Below, in pieces: positions 9,085 to 17,013 of a DNA stretch of 64,000 bases. Under the pieces are notes generated by a model that searched no databases, was not told the origin of the DNA, and saw only the letters and a program-made list of their open reading frames with translations. A program made the translations under genes and the position numbers. Source of the DNA: Mycobacterium lacus (GTDB lineage: Bacteria; Actinomycetota; Actinomycetes; Mycobacteriales; Mycobacteriaceae). How positions within the stretch are numbered: the first letter of the stretch is position 1; every line of letters starts with the position of its first letter. The stretch lies in assembly GCF_010731535.1 (NCBI RefSeq), contig NZ_AP022581.1:248001-312000 (forward strand), given 5' to 3'.

Positions 9085-10332
9085 ATGAACAACAACTTTC
9101 CCACCGGCGGCGGCAACCCGAACAACCCGAGGATGCTCGTTCCCGGCCGGTCACATTTCCCCTGGGTCAGGCCGAGGCCGACCCGGGACCGGTATCGCGC
9201 GGTCCCTGAGGGCTATCACCTCACTCCCGGGCGAAATCGCCAACCGGGCACCATGGTCGGCAACACCCCGGCGCTGTGGATACCCGAGCTGTCCGGGGCC
9301 TCGGGCGCCGTTGGGGCCGCCGATCGTGGATTTTGGGCCAAGCTCGAAGGATTCAACCCCGGCGGCAGCATGAAAGACCGCCCGGCCATGCACATGGTCG
9401 AGCTGGCTCGGGCGCGTGGTGAGTTGCGTCCCGGGGCGCGCATCGTCGAGTCCACCAGCGGCAGCCTGGGGTTAGGTCTGGCACTGGCCGGCCAAGCATA
9501 CGGGCATCCGGTCACGGTGGTCACCGATACCGGCATGGAGCCGATCATTCGACATCTGCTGGCCGCCTATGGCGCCGACGTCGATCTGGTCACCGAGCCG
9601 CACCCGGTCGGCGGGTGGCAGCAGGCACGCACAGACCGGGTCGCGGCGCTGCTGGCCGCCGACCCGGACGCCTGGAACCCCGACCAATACAACAACCCCG
9701 ACAATGTGGCGGGCTATCAGTCGCTGGCCTTGGAGTTGCGCGATCAGCTCGACAAGGTCGACGTGTTGGTGTGCTCGGTGGGCACCGGCGGGCATTCGGC
9801 GGGGGTGGCGCGGGTTTTGCGCCAGTTCAACCCTGCGATGAATCTGATCGGGGTCGACACGATCGGGTCGACGATTTTCGGCCAGCCCGCCGCGAGCCGG
9901 TTGATGCGTGGGCTGGGGTCGAGCATCTATCCGGGCAACATCGACTACGACGCCTTCGACGAGGTGCATTGGGTGGCACCGGCGGACGCCGTGTGGGCGT
10001 GTCGTGCGTTGGCGGGCCGCCAGTTCGCCAGCGGCGGCTGGAGCGTGGGGGCGGTCGCGCTGGTCGCCGGTTGGGCCGCGCGCACCCTCGCGTCCGATAT
10101 CACCATTGCCGCGGTGTTTCCCGACGGGCCGCAACGCTACTTCGACACCATCTACAACGACGACTACTGCCGCCGACACGACCTGCTGGACTGGACACCC
10201 GCCGCGGAACCCGCGGTGATCGCCGACCCCGGCGAACAGGTCGTCAACTCCTGGACCCGATGCGCCACCGTCGTCGACCCGGCACTGAAAAGGCGGCGGC
10301 CGATCGCGGACGCGGTGAAAATCCCGGCATAA
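9085..10332 (+). CDS. cysK2: CysK2-type PLP-dependent O-phosphoserine synthase (SbnA-like alternative)
   Basis: A 415-residue fold-type II PLP enzyme. The Schiff-base lysine is K97 in NPGGSMKDR, the carboxylate loop is [12 protein letters not shown], and GTGGHS is the phosphate-binding glycine loop. The position after lpqS matches M. tuberculosis Rv0848, whose product uses O-phosphoserine and thiosulfate to make S-sulfocysteine. SbnA of staphyloferrin B synthesis is a relative that joins O-phosphoserine to glutamate. Because an OCD-like gene follows, as sbnB follows sbnA, the second role is possible here. The N-terminal 45 residues before the catalytic domain are low-complexity; the ATG at 9085 has no strong ribosome site, and a later start is possible. 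Confidence 0.85.
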   Translation: MNNNFPTGGGNPNNPRMLVPGRSHFPWVRPRPTRDRYRAVPEGYHLTPGRNRQPGTMVGNTPALWIPELSGASGAVGAADRGFWAKLEGFNPGGSMKDRPAMHMVELARARGELRPGARIVESTSGSLGLGLALAGQAYGHPVTVVTDTGMEPIIRHLLAAYGADVDLVTEPHPVGGWQQARTDRVAALLAADPDAWNPDQYNNPDNVAGYQSLALELRDQLDKVDVLVCSVGTGGHSAGVARVLRQFNPAMNLIGVDTIGSTIFGQPAASRLMRGLGSSIYPGNIDYDAFDEVHWVAPADAVWACRALAGRQFASGGWSVGAVALVAGWAARTLASDITIAAVFPDGPQRYFDTIYNDDYCRRHDLLDWTPAAEPAVIADPGEQVVNSWTRCATVVDPALKRRRPIADAVKIPA

Positions 10333-10400
10333 GTGCGCGTTGCGAAAACCCAATCCATTAGCGCCGCTGCGCTAGGAACAGTAGAGGATGGAACACACAA

Positions 10401-11423
10401 ATGGTCTCGCCAGCAACAACCAGCCAACCGGTACAACAGATCCTGGGCCGTGAGGGAATGTCGCTGCGCGTGCTGACGCGCAGCGACATCGCCGACATCC
10501 CCATCGCTGCTAGCGACGTGATCGAGGCTGTGCGGGGGGCCTACCTGCGAGTGGCTGACGGTTCGTCTCGCGCCCCGGCGAAAATCATGATGCGTTCCCC
10601 GCACCGCGATTCGGTTGCCTATGCCATGCCCGGCTACGACGGCGGGTTACAAATGACAGCGTTTAAAGATTATTACATGCAAAATGACGAAGGGAAGAAA
10701 GAATACATCACCATCACCCTGTACGACGATAAGGCCGGTGTGCCGATAGCGTTTATGGATTGTTTTCGGGTGACCGCGCTGCGAACCGCCGCCAGCACTG
10801 CCTTGATCGCGGGCTCATGCGCGCCCACCGGGGCGCGCACCGCGTTGGTGACCGGTTCAGGTGCGCAAGCCCGCTACACCTTTCCATTCCTGCTGACTGC
10901 ACTGCCCAACTTGGGTCAGCTGCTCCTGTTCGGCACACATCCCGACGGCATCGCCGCCGTCCGCGCCTATCTGCGCGACCAGCACCCAGACCGCGATATC
11001 GAGCTCGTCTCCGATCCCGAAAAAGCCGCCAGCGCAGCGGATGTGCTCGTCGCTACCTCGGCCGGCCCTGCCGCCGAAGTCAAGTTCCGCACGAGCTGGC
11101 TCAAACCGGGGGCTTTGTTCGTTTCGGTGAATGGGACCGGGGTGCACCCCTCGTCGCTGCGCGACGCCGACTATGCGGTCGCGACGAGCGCGGGCCAGCT
11201 GGCGGTGACCGGTACCCGCTTCGCCGATGAGGACGGTTCCTTGAACCTAGACGCCGAACTTCCCGACATCCTCGCCGGGAATGCACCGGGGAGGCGAGCC
11301 GAGGATGACCGGGTCTTCGTTTTCAACAGCGGCATGGCCATCACCGACATCCCGGTGGCCCACGCGCTGGCCGCGCAAGCGATAGCGCTTGGGCGTGGGC
11401 AGGAGATAAAGCTGTGGAGCTAG
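10401..11423 (+). CDS. ornithine cyclodeaminase/mu-crystallin family dehydrogenase (SbnB-like)
   Basis: A 340-residue member of the OCD/mu-crystallin family. It has an N-terminal substrate domain (APAKIMMR, MTAFKDYYMQ with the conserved Lys, DCFRVTALRTAA) and a Rossmann domain starting ALVTGSGAQARY. SbnB of this family oxidises N-(1-amino-1-carboxy-2-ethyl)glutamate to diaminopropionate plus 2-oxoglutarate; other members are true cyclodeaminases or alanine dehydrogenases. It sits between a CysK2-like synthase and a PLP decarboxylase, overlapping the latter by 10 nt. The stretch 10650-10720 is clearly AT-rich compared with its surroundings, hinting at foreign origin. ATG 10458 is an alternative start. 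Confidence 0.85.
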   Translation: MVSPATTSQPVQQILGREGMSLRVLTRSDIADIPIAASDVIEAVRGAYLRVADGSSRAPAKIMMRSPHRDSVAYAMPGYDGGLQMTAFKDYYMQNDEGKKEYITITLYDDKAGVPIAFMDCFRVTALRTAASTALIAGSCAPTGARTALVTGSGAQARYTFPFLLTALPNLGQLLLFGTHPDGIAAVRAYLRDQHPDRDIELVSDPEKAASAADVLVATSAGPAAEVKFRTSWLKPGALFVSVNGTGVHPSSLRDADYAVATSAGQLAVTGTRFADEDGSLNLDAELPDILAGNAPGRRAEDDRVFVFNSGMAITDIPVAHALAAQAIALGRGQEIKLWS

Positions 11424-12787
11424 CGCAGAATCCGTTGTCGTTGGGAGCGATTGAGCCGAGCTGGTTTCGTCGAGTCATCACCGACCGCTCGCTGTTGGCG
11501 GATATGGCTCACGCGGCAGGAGGGCCATTTCACGTGGTGTTTGCGCCACGGTTCGCCCGAAACCTGCGGGCCTTTACCGACGTCATCGCTTCGGCCGGGG
11601 TGGCGGGGCAAGTGTTTTTTGCCAAGAAGGCGAACAAGGCGGGATGTTGGCTGCGGGTCTGCGCCCAGGCCGGTGCCGGCGTCGACGCGGCCAGCGCCCC
11701 GGAATTGGTTCATGCGCTTGGCTGCGGTGTGCGTGGTCGCGACATCGTGGTCACCGGGCCCGCCAAGAGCGAGCATCTGCTGTGGCTGGCCGTCCGCCAC
11801 GGTTGCTTGATCGCCGTCGATGCTTTGGACGAGCTCGATAGGCTGCTCGCGCTGGCCGGCGGCGATGAGAGGGTACGCATCCTGCTGCGAGTGCTTCCGG
11901 ATATCAACCCGCACAGCCGATTTGGTTTGGATTCGGATGAGTTGGACGCCGCCCTGCAGCGATGCGTGCAGCAGCCGTCCCGGGTGTCGATGGAAGGATT
12001 TTCGTTCCACCTCAACGGATATGAGGTCAAACCACGGGCGCAGCTGGCGGCCCAATTGATTGACCGCCTCGTCCACGCGCGAGCACTGGGACTCGCGGCG
12101 ACGTCGATTTCCATCGGCGGCGGGTTCGCGGTGAGCTATCTCGACGCCGAGACCTGGGCCCGATTCTTGCGCGAGAGCAACGAAACGGACTTCCACGCCG
12201 GAAAGACGTTCACCCACTTCTATCCCTATCATCAGGCGCCGACGGGGGCCGACATGTTGGCCGCGATCCTTGCCCACGAGGACGTCTGCGGTGAAGGCAC
12301 AGTCGGCGACAAGTTCGCCAGGACCGGAACCAAGTTGCTGCTTGAACCCGGGCGGGCGTTGCTTGACGGGGCGGGGTGCACGGTCTTTCCCGTCCAGGGG
12401 TTCAAGCGGCGAGGCGACTACGGGATCGTCACCGTCGCCGGGTTGAGCATGAGCCTGTCCGAGCAATGGAAGTCCAGCGAGTTCCTCCCCGACCCGACGC
12501 TGTGGCCAGAAATGAGCTCCGACGACCACGAGCCGACAGGAGCGCTCCGATGCTGCGTTGGTGGGGCGAGCTGCCTGGAATACGACATGCTGACCTGGCG
12601 CAAAGTCGCGCTGCCACGGGCGCCTCGCCATGGCGACTTGCTCATCTACCCCAACACCGCCGGCTACCAGATGGATAAGAACGAATCCGAGTTCCATGGT
12701 CTTCCGCTGCCGCCGAAACTCGAGGTAACCCTTGACGATCAGGGCCGGTTTCGTTGGCGGCACGACAACAGCGGTGATCGACCGTGA
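11414..12787 (+). CDS. type III PLP-dependent decarboxylase (DAPDC/ODC family, SbnH-like)
   Basis: A 457-residue alanine-racemase-fold decarboxylase. The PLP lysine is K72 in FFAKKANKAG, the glycine-rich phosphate loop is SIGGGFAVSY, EPGRALLDGAG is the EPGR motif, and the C-terminal active-site CLEYD starts at residue 387, followed by NTAGYQ. The product could be meso-diaminopimelate decarboxylase-like, but its place after cysK2 and an OCD gene resembles SbnH, which decarboxylates a citryl-diaminopropionate intermediate. It starts at GTG 11414 inside the previous gene and ends in a GTGA overlap with the MATE gene, so the three are translated together. Confidence 0.85.
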   Translation: MELAQNPLSLGAIEPSWFRRVITDRSLLADMAHAAGGPFHVVFAPRFARNLRAFTDVIASAGVAGQVFFAKKANKAGCWLRVCAQAGAGVDAASAPELVHALGCGVRGRDIVVTGPAKSEHLLWLAVRHGCLIAVDALDELDRLLALAGGDERVRILLRVLPDINPHSRFGLDSDELDAALQRCVQQPSRVSMEGFSFHLNGYEVKPRAQLAAQLIDRLVHARALGLAATSISIGGGFAVSYLDAETWARFLRESNETDFHAGKTFTHFYPYHQAPTGADMLAAILAHEDVCGEGTVGDKFARTGTKLLLEPGRALLDGAGCTVFPVQGFKRRGDYGIVTVAGLSMSLSEQWKSSEFLPDPTLWPEMSSDDHEPTGALRCCVGGASCLEYDMLTWRKVALPRAPRHGDLLIYPNTAGYQMDKNESEFHGLPLPPKLEVTLDDQGRFRWRHDNSGDRP

Positions 12788-14193
12788 GCCACGTGCCCGT
12801 GAGTGCAGTTCGTAAGGCGCGTCTTGGTCCGCTGGTGCGGACCAGTCGCCAACTCACCGCTCTGGCGGCACCGATCGCCGGGGTGCAATTCGCCCAAGTG
12901 GCTTTGACCACGACCGATTTGGCTGTGATGGGACTGATCGGTGTGCAGGCCATCGCCGCCGGTGGACTGGCCGCGGTCTTGTACAACTTGATGCGCACCA
13001 TGAGCGTGGGGGTGGTGACCGTGGTGGGAAACCTGGTTGCCGGTGCGGCCGGTCAGGGTGAGGCACGCTCCGGAGGCGACGGCCCAGACGCTGCGGCAAG
13101 CGCGCATATACGCCAGATCACGCGATCGGCTTTCCTGGTGGCCACCGTTACGGCCGCGCTCCTGGGAGCCGCGCTGATTGGGTTGGGCTACATGTTGCCA
13201 TTCTTCGGGCTGGACCGGGGCGTGCTGGCACTCGCACGACCAATGATGATCGCTTTGGCTCCCGGTCTGTTGCCGATGGTATGGCTAAATGTATTGCGCC
13301 AGTTCTCGGTTGGCATGCGCCGCCCGGGTCCGCTGTTGGCCGTCAGCATCGCGTCCATCGCCGTGAACGCCGCGCTGGACCTGGTGTTCGTTTACGGTCT
13401 GCTGGGCATCCCGCGGCTGGGGCTGGCGGGAATCGGGCTGGCAACAACGCTGGTGCAGCTGCTCACCGTTGCCGCGTTCTACCTTATGCTGCGCCGTGAT
13501 GATCGGCTCGCTCCACTATTGTCGGTCGACGGCTGGAATGCCGACCCTGGTATGGCCCGCAGCATCGTACGATTGGGCGTTCCCATTTCCTTGATGTACG
13601 GCTCAGAGGCCGGGATCACCTCCCTGGCCGCCGTGGTGATGGGGGCCTTCGGCCCAATCGTGCTGGCGGCACACAATGTGGTGACTCAACTGACCCGCAT
13701 CGCGTTCCAAATGAGCATCGGCCTGTCGCACGGGTCGTCAATCCTCATTAGCCGTTCGATCGGCAAGGGTGATAACGGGCAGGCCGAGCGGGTAGCCGTG
13801 GTGGCGCTCGTGCAGGGTGCGATCACCACAGTCGCACTTGGGGTGCTCTACATAGTGGCGCCGGCCTGGGTGTTGCGGCCATTCCTGGACTTCGCCGACT
13901 CGGCAACCATTGTGCTGGCCAAGGTTTTCCTACTCTTCGCGATCGCCCAGCAAATCGTGGATTTCACACAGAACATCGCCGTGGGATTGCTTCGCGGCAT
14001 CGGAAACACCACGGCGGGACTGCGAGCAACCTCAGCCGGATATTGGTTGGTCGGCCTGCCCGCCATGTTGTTGCTCGCTTTCCCGGCGCACCTGCACGGG
14101 GCCGGAGTGTGGATTGGGCTGAGCACGGGGTTCGCCGTGGCAGCGGCGTTGCTACTGCGCCGGTTCCGCCACGACTTACCGCAAGCGATCTGA
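12784..14193 (+). CDS. MATE-family multidrug/metabolite efflux transporter
   Basis: A 469-residue membrane protein with about twelve hydrophobic segments and the two-fold symmetric MATE layout (first half to about residue 235). Family hallmarks are LAAPIAGVQFAQ in helix 1, TTTDLAVMGLIG, and the equivalent segment in the second half LGVPISLMYGSEAG. MATE proteins export cationic or small organic molecules in exchange for H+ or Na+. GTGA coupling to the decarboxylase suggests it exports the product of this operon. It ends 18 nt inside the convergent NmrA-like gene. Confidence 0.9.
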   Translation: MSHVPVSAVRKARLGPLVRTSRQLTALAAPIAGVQFAQVALTTTDLAVMGLIGVQAIAAGGLAAVLYNLMRTMSVGVVTVVGNLVAGAAGQGEARSGGDGPDAAASAHIRQITRSAFLVATVTAALLGAALIGLGYMLPFFGLDRGVLALARPMMIALAPGLLPMVWLNVLRQFSVGMRRPGPLLAVSIASIAVNAALDLVFVYGLLGIPRLGLAGIGLATTLVQLLTVAAFYLMLRRDDRLAPLLSVDGWNADPGMARSIVRLGVPISLMYGSEAGITSLAAVVMGAFGPIVLAAHNVVTQLTRIAFQMSIGLSHGSSILISRSIGKGDNGQAERVAVVALVQGAITTVALGVLYIVAPAWVLRPFLDFADSATIVLAKVFLLFAIAQQIVDFTQNIAVGLLRGIGNTTAGLRATSAGYWLVGLPAMLLLAFPAHLHGAGVWIGLSTGFAVAAALLLRRFRHDLPQAI

Positions 14194-14943
14194 GGTCCGA
14201 GAGGCCACCACGTCGCTCAAGCTGGTGGGGTAGACGGTCACGTCCTCGCCGTCGACGGGAACGATGCTGTGGTCGTCGAGCATCGCACCGAAATAGCGGG
14301 CGGTGGGGTCGGTCACCACCTGGCGTGGATCGCCGTATGCGGCAAGGGCCGTCCGGATGAGGTCGTCCATGCCGAACTTGTCCGGGCCGGCGATGTTGGT
14401 AATCCCGTTGAGTGGCTGGCCCACGGTCGCCCGGGTGACGGCGGTGGCGACGTCCTCGGCGGCAATGGGCTGGATCGCCGCGTGCGGCAGGCGGACCGTG
14501 TCGCCGTCGGTGGCCGAATCGGCGCTGCCCTTGACGAACTCGAGGAACTGGGTCGCCCGCACGATGGAATATGGCGCCTCCGACTCCTCGATCAGTTTTT
14601 CTTGAGCCGCTTTGGCCCGCAGGTAGCCACTTTCCGGCACCCGGTCGGTGCCCACGATCGACAGCGCGACGTGGTGCTGCACACCGGCGGCCCGCTCCGC
14701 CGCGAGGAGGTTCTTGGTCGAGGTGGTGAAGAAGTGCATCACGTCGTCGTCGGCGAAGGACGGCGAGTTGGACACGTCCACAACCGTGTGGACACCGGCA
14801 ACGGCTTCGGCGAGACCTTCGCCGGTCACGGTGTTGACCCCCGATCTCGGCGAACCCGGGACCGCCTCGTGGCCCAACTTGATGAGCTTGGCGACAACCC
14901 GCGAGCCGATGAGTCCGCTACCGCCGATGACGAGGACCTTCAT
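14176..14943 (-). CDS. NmrA-like NAD(P)-binding protein (atypical SDR)
   Basis: A 255-residue atypical SDR. The N-terminus MKVLVIGGSGLIGSRV carries the GxxGxxG dinucleotide motif; VQHHVALSIVGTDRV and RATQFLEFV are usual in the NmrA/NAD-dependent-epimerase-like group often called LysR-linked or azoreductase-like proteins. It lacks a canonical YxxxK. The ATG at 14943 follows AAAGG by about 9 nt, so a longer reading to 15015 is rejected. It is divergent from the SDR at 15076, with a palindromic operator between them, and overlaps the MATE gene tail to tail. Confidence 0.8.
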   Translation of the reverse strand: MKVLVIGGSGLIGSRVVAKLIKLGHEAVPGSPRSGVNTVTGEGLAEAVAGVHTVVDVSNSPSFADDDVMHFFTTSTKNLLAAERAAGVQHHVALSIVGTDRVPESGYLRAKAAQEKLIEESEAPYSIVRATQFLEFVKGSADSATDGDTVRLPHAAIQPIAAEDVATAVTRATVGQPLNGITNIAGPDKFGMDDLIRTALAAYGDPRQVVTDPTARYFGAMLDDHSIVPVDGEDVTVYPTSLSDVVASRTSDRLR

Positions 14944-15026
14944 GAGCGAGCCTTTCAAGTTTCTCGATGAACCTGGCGAATCCAGCATCGCCTCGATTCG
15001 TGCTGCTGGGAACACCTGAGCCTTCT

Positions 15027-15048
15027 TTAAATCAACTGCTTGACTTAA
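15027..15048. promoter_or_regulatory. TetR-type operator between NmrA-like and SDR genes
   Basis: A 22-bp imperfect palindrome, TTAAATCAAC then TGCTTGACTTAA. Its right half (GCTTGACTTAA) is identical to that of the 22-bp site at 16103-16124, upstream of a TetR gene. It can control both divergent genes. Confidence 0.65.
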
Positions 15049-15075
15049 CCCTCGCAGCGCGAATTAACTCGTCGT

Positions 15076-15882
15076 ATGGTCAACGAACTAGCCGGCAAGG
15101 TCGTCATCGTCACCGGCGGTGCCTCGGGCATCGGTCGCGGCACGGTGGAGCGGTTTGCGGCTGAGGGCGCGCGGGTCGTCATCGCCGATGTCCAAGAAGA
15201 CCTCGGTGCCGACCTGGCGGACTCGCTGGGCCCCGGGGCTCTCTTCCGCCGGACCGACGTCTCCGACCCCGACCAGGTTGGTGCGCTAGTCGCGACGGCT
15301 GTCGCGAGGTTCGGCGGTCTGCACGTCATGGTGAACAACGCCGGTGTTGCCGGAACCATGCACCGCCGATTCCTCGACGATGATCTGGCCGACTTCGACC
15401 GCGTCATGGCGGTCAACGTCCTGGGCGTGATGGCGGGTACCCGAGATGCCGCTCGGCACATGGCAGATAGCGGCGGGGGATCGATCATCAACATCACCTC
15501 GATCGGCGGTATCCAGGCCGGCGCCGGCGTGATGGCCTACCGCGCGTCAAAGGCGGCGGTGATCCATTTCACCAAGTGTGCGGCAATTGAGTTGGCGCAT
15601 TATGAGATTCGGGTGAACGCCATCGCGCCGGGTAACATCCGCACGCCGCTGTTGGCGTCGTCGGCGGCGAACATGGATCCAGAGGAAATCGAGCGGTATG
15701 AGGCGGCGATCCGCGAGACGATGCGGGCCGACCGGCCCCTGAAGCGTGAGGGCACACCCGGGGACATCGCCGAGGCGGCACTGTATTTCGCCAGCGAGCG
15801 ATCGCGATACGTCACCGGGACCGTGCTGCCGGTGGACGGGGGGACGGTCGCGGGCAAGGCGATTCGTTCGCACCGAACGTGA
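15076..15882 (+). CDS. SDR-family oxidoreductase
   Basis: A classical 268-residue SDR: TGGASGIG at about residue 13, acidic residue in IADVQED, NNAGVAG near 92, catalytic Ser region IINITSIGG and YRASK near 156, and the C-terminal TGTVLPVDGGTV. The Asp after the second strand favours NAD over NADP. It lies 27 nt downstream of the 22-bp palindrome and is probably controlled by the TetR at 16151. The substrate is unknown. Confidence 0.85.
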   Translation: MVNELAGKVVIVTGGASGIGRGTVERFAAEGARVVIADVQEDLGADLADSLGPGALFRRTDVSDPDQVGALVATAVARFGGLHVMVNNAGVAGTMHRRFLDDDLADFDRVMAVNVLGVMAGTRDAARHMADSGGGSIINITSIGGIQAGAGVMAYRASKAAVIHFTKCAAIELAHYEIRVNAIAPGNIRTPLLASSAANMDPEEIERYEAAIRETMRADRPLKREGTPGDIAEAALYFASERSRYVTGTVLPVDGGTVAGKAIRSHRT

Positions 15883-16102
15883 ACTGGCGGCGAAGTCCCC
15901 GCCTTTCGCGCTGTGTTCACGTTCGGCGATGCTCACCGGCCGCGCAGGTGCCTGAACACCCAACTTCTCACATTCGACGAAATCAACGCCGCCGGAGACC
16001 TCACCCAACCCAAACGCATCGTCACCGACGCCCTTCACCGCAACGGGCTCTGAACCACGGACCCCCAGCCCGAGCGCCCGTCCCAACGCTCGGTTCTTCG
16101 AA
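15883..16102. other. intergenic stretch, possible coding remnant
   Basis: No intact gene seen. One frame reads LTFDEINAAGDLTQPKRIVT up to a stop at about 16052, which has protein-like composition but no start and no family I can name. It may be the tail of a decayed dehydrogenase. Confidence 0.3.
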
Positions 16103-16124
16103 TTAAAGCAAGCGCTTGACTTAA
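16103..16124. promoter_or_regulatory. TetR-type autoregulatory operator
   Basis: A 22-bp palindrome with core AAGCAAGCGCTTGACTT inside TTAA ends; 18 of 22 positions are symmetric. It starts 48 nt upstream of the tetR ATG. The centre CAAG-N2-CTTG is close to the published KstR2 box AnCAAGnnCTTGnT, though the adjacent TetR is not an obvious KstR2. Confidence 0.7.
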
Positions 16125-16150
16125 TCCGGGGCTAGCGGTTGACTAGCGGC

Positions 16151-16807
16151 ATGACCACAGTGGGCCGGGCCGTGCGCAGCGAGCGGGCCAGCTCCACCCA
16201 AGAGGCGATCCTGGCGGCGGCCGAGCGGTTGTTCGCCGAGCACGGTGTGTTCGCAGTGTCCAACAGGCAGGTCAGCGAGGCCGCCGGCCAAGGCAACAAC
16301 GCCGCGGTGGGCTATCACTTCGGCACCAAGGCCGACCTGGTGCGCGCGATCGAGGAGAAGCATCGGGGACCGGTGGAACGGCTGCGCGAGCAAATGGTGG
16401 CTCAGCTCGACGAGTCCGCCCACATGCGGGACTGGGTGGCATGCCTGGTGCGCCCGCTCACCGATCATCTCGAGGCGCTTGGCAACCCCACGTGGTACGC
16501 CCGCTTCGCCGCCCAGGCGATGACCGATCCCGCCTACTACCACATCATCGTCAAGGGCGCACTCAGTTCGCCATCGCTCGTTCAGGTTGTTGACGGCATC
16601 GACCGCTGCCTGCCCGACCTGCCGGCCGAGGTGCGCTACGAGCGCAACATCATGGCGCGCAACCTGTTGATGCACACCTGCGCGGATCGGGAACGTGCGC
16701 TCGCCGCGGGCACGTCAACGCACCAATCGTCATGGCGGGCTGCGGCATCCGGCCTCATCGACGCGATTGTCGGCCTGTGGCTGGCGCCCGTGACCCCGTA
16801 CGAGTGA
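16151..16807 (+). CDS. TetR/AcrR-family transcriptional regulator
   Basis: A 218-residue TetR protein. The HTH covers residues 15-62: ILAAAERLFAEHGVFAVSNR, then QVSEAAGQGNNAAVGYHFGTKADL. The C-terminal ligand domain is not recognisable. ATG 16151 is preferred to TTG 16139. It likely binds the two matching palindromes at 15027 and 16103, controlling itself, the SDR and possibly the NmrA-like gene. It is directly upstream of the ferredoxin-P450 operon (11 nt), so it also heads that transcript. Confidence 0.85.
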   Translation: MTTVGRAVRSERASSTQEAILAAAERLFAEHGVFAVSNRQVSEAAGQGNNAAVGYHFGTKADLVRAIEEKHRGPVERLREQMVAQLDESAHMRDWVACLVRPLTDHLEALGNPTWYARFAAQAMTDPAYYHIIVKGALSSPSLVQVVDGIDRCLPDLPAEVRYERNIMARNLLMHTCADRERALAAGTSTHQSSWRAAASGLIDAIVGLWLAPVTPYE

Positions 16808-16818
16808 AGAGACCATGG

Positions 16819-17013
16819 ATGAAAGTGTTTGTCGACCAAGGTATTTGCGCCTCATCGGGAAATTGCGTCAGGACTGCTCCCGGGGTTTTCGACCAGCGCG
16901 ACGAGGACGGCGTCGTCGTCCTGCGCGACGCGAACCCCCCCGCCGAGCAAGCCGAGGCTGCCCGCCGGGCGGCCGCTGCGTGCCCGGCTCTGGCAATCCG
17001 CATCGAGGAATGA
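16819..17013 (+). CDS. small [3Fe-4S] ferredoxin, P450 partner
   Basis: A 64-residue ferredoxin with the Cys pattern of mycobacterial P450-linked 3Fe-4S ferredoxins: Cys10 and Cys16 in CASSGNC, and the last Cys in AACPALAI. It starts at the second ATG of CCATGGATG, and the stop overlaps the P450 start (ATGA). It should pass electrons to the P450 encoded next. Confidence 0.88.
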   Translation: MKVFVDQGICASSGNCVRTAPGVFDQRDEDGVVVLRDANPPAEQAEAARRAAAACPALAIRIEE

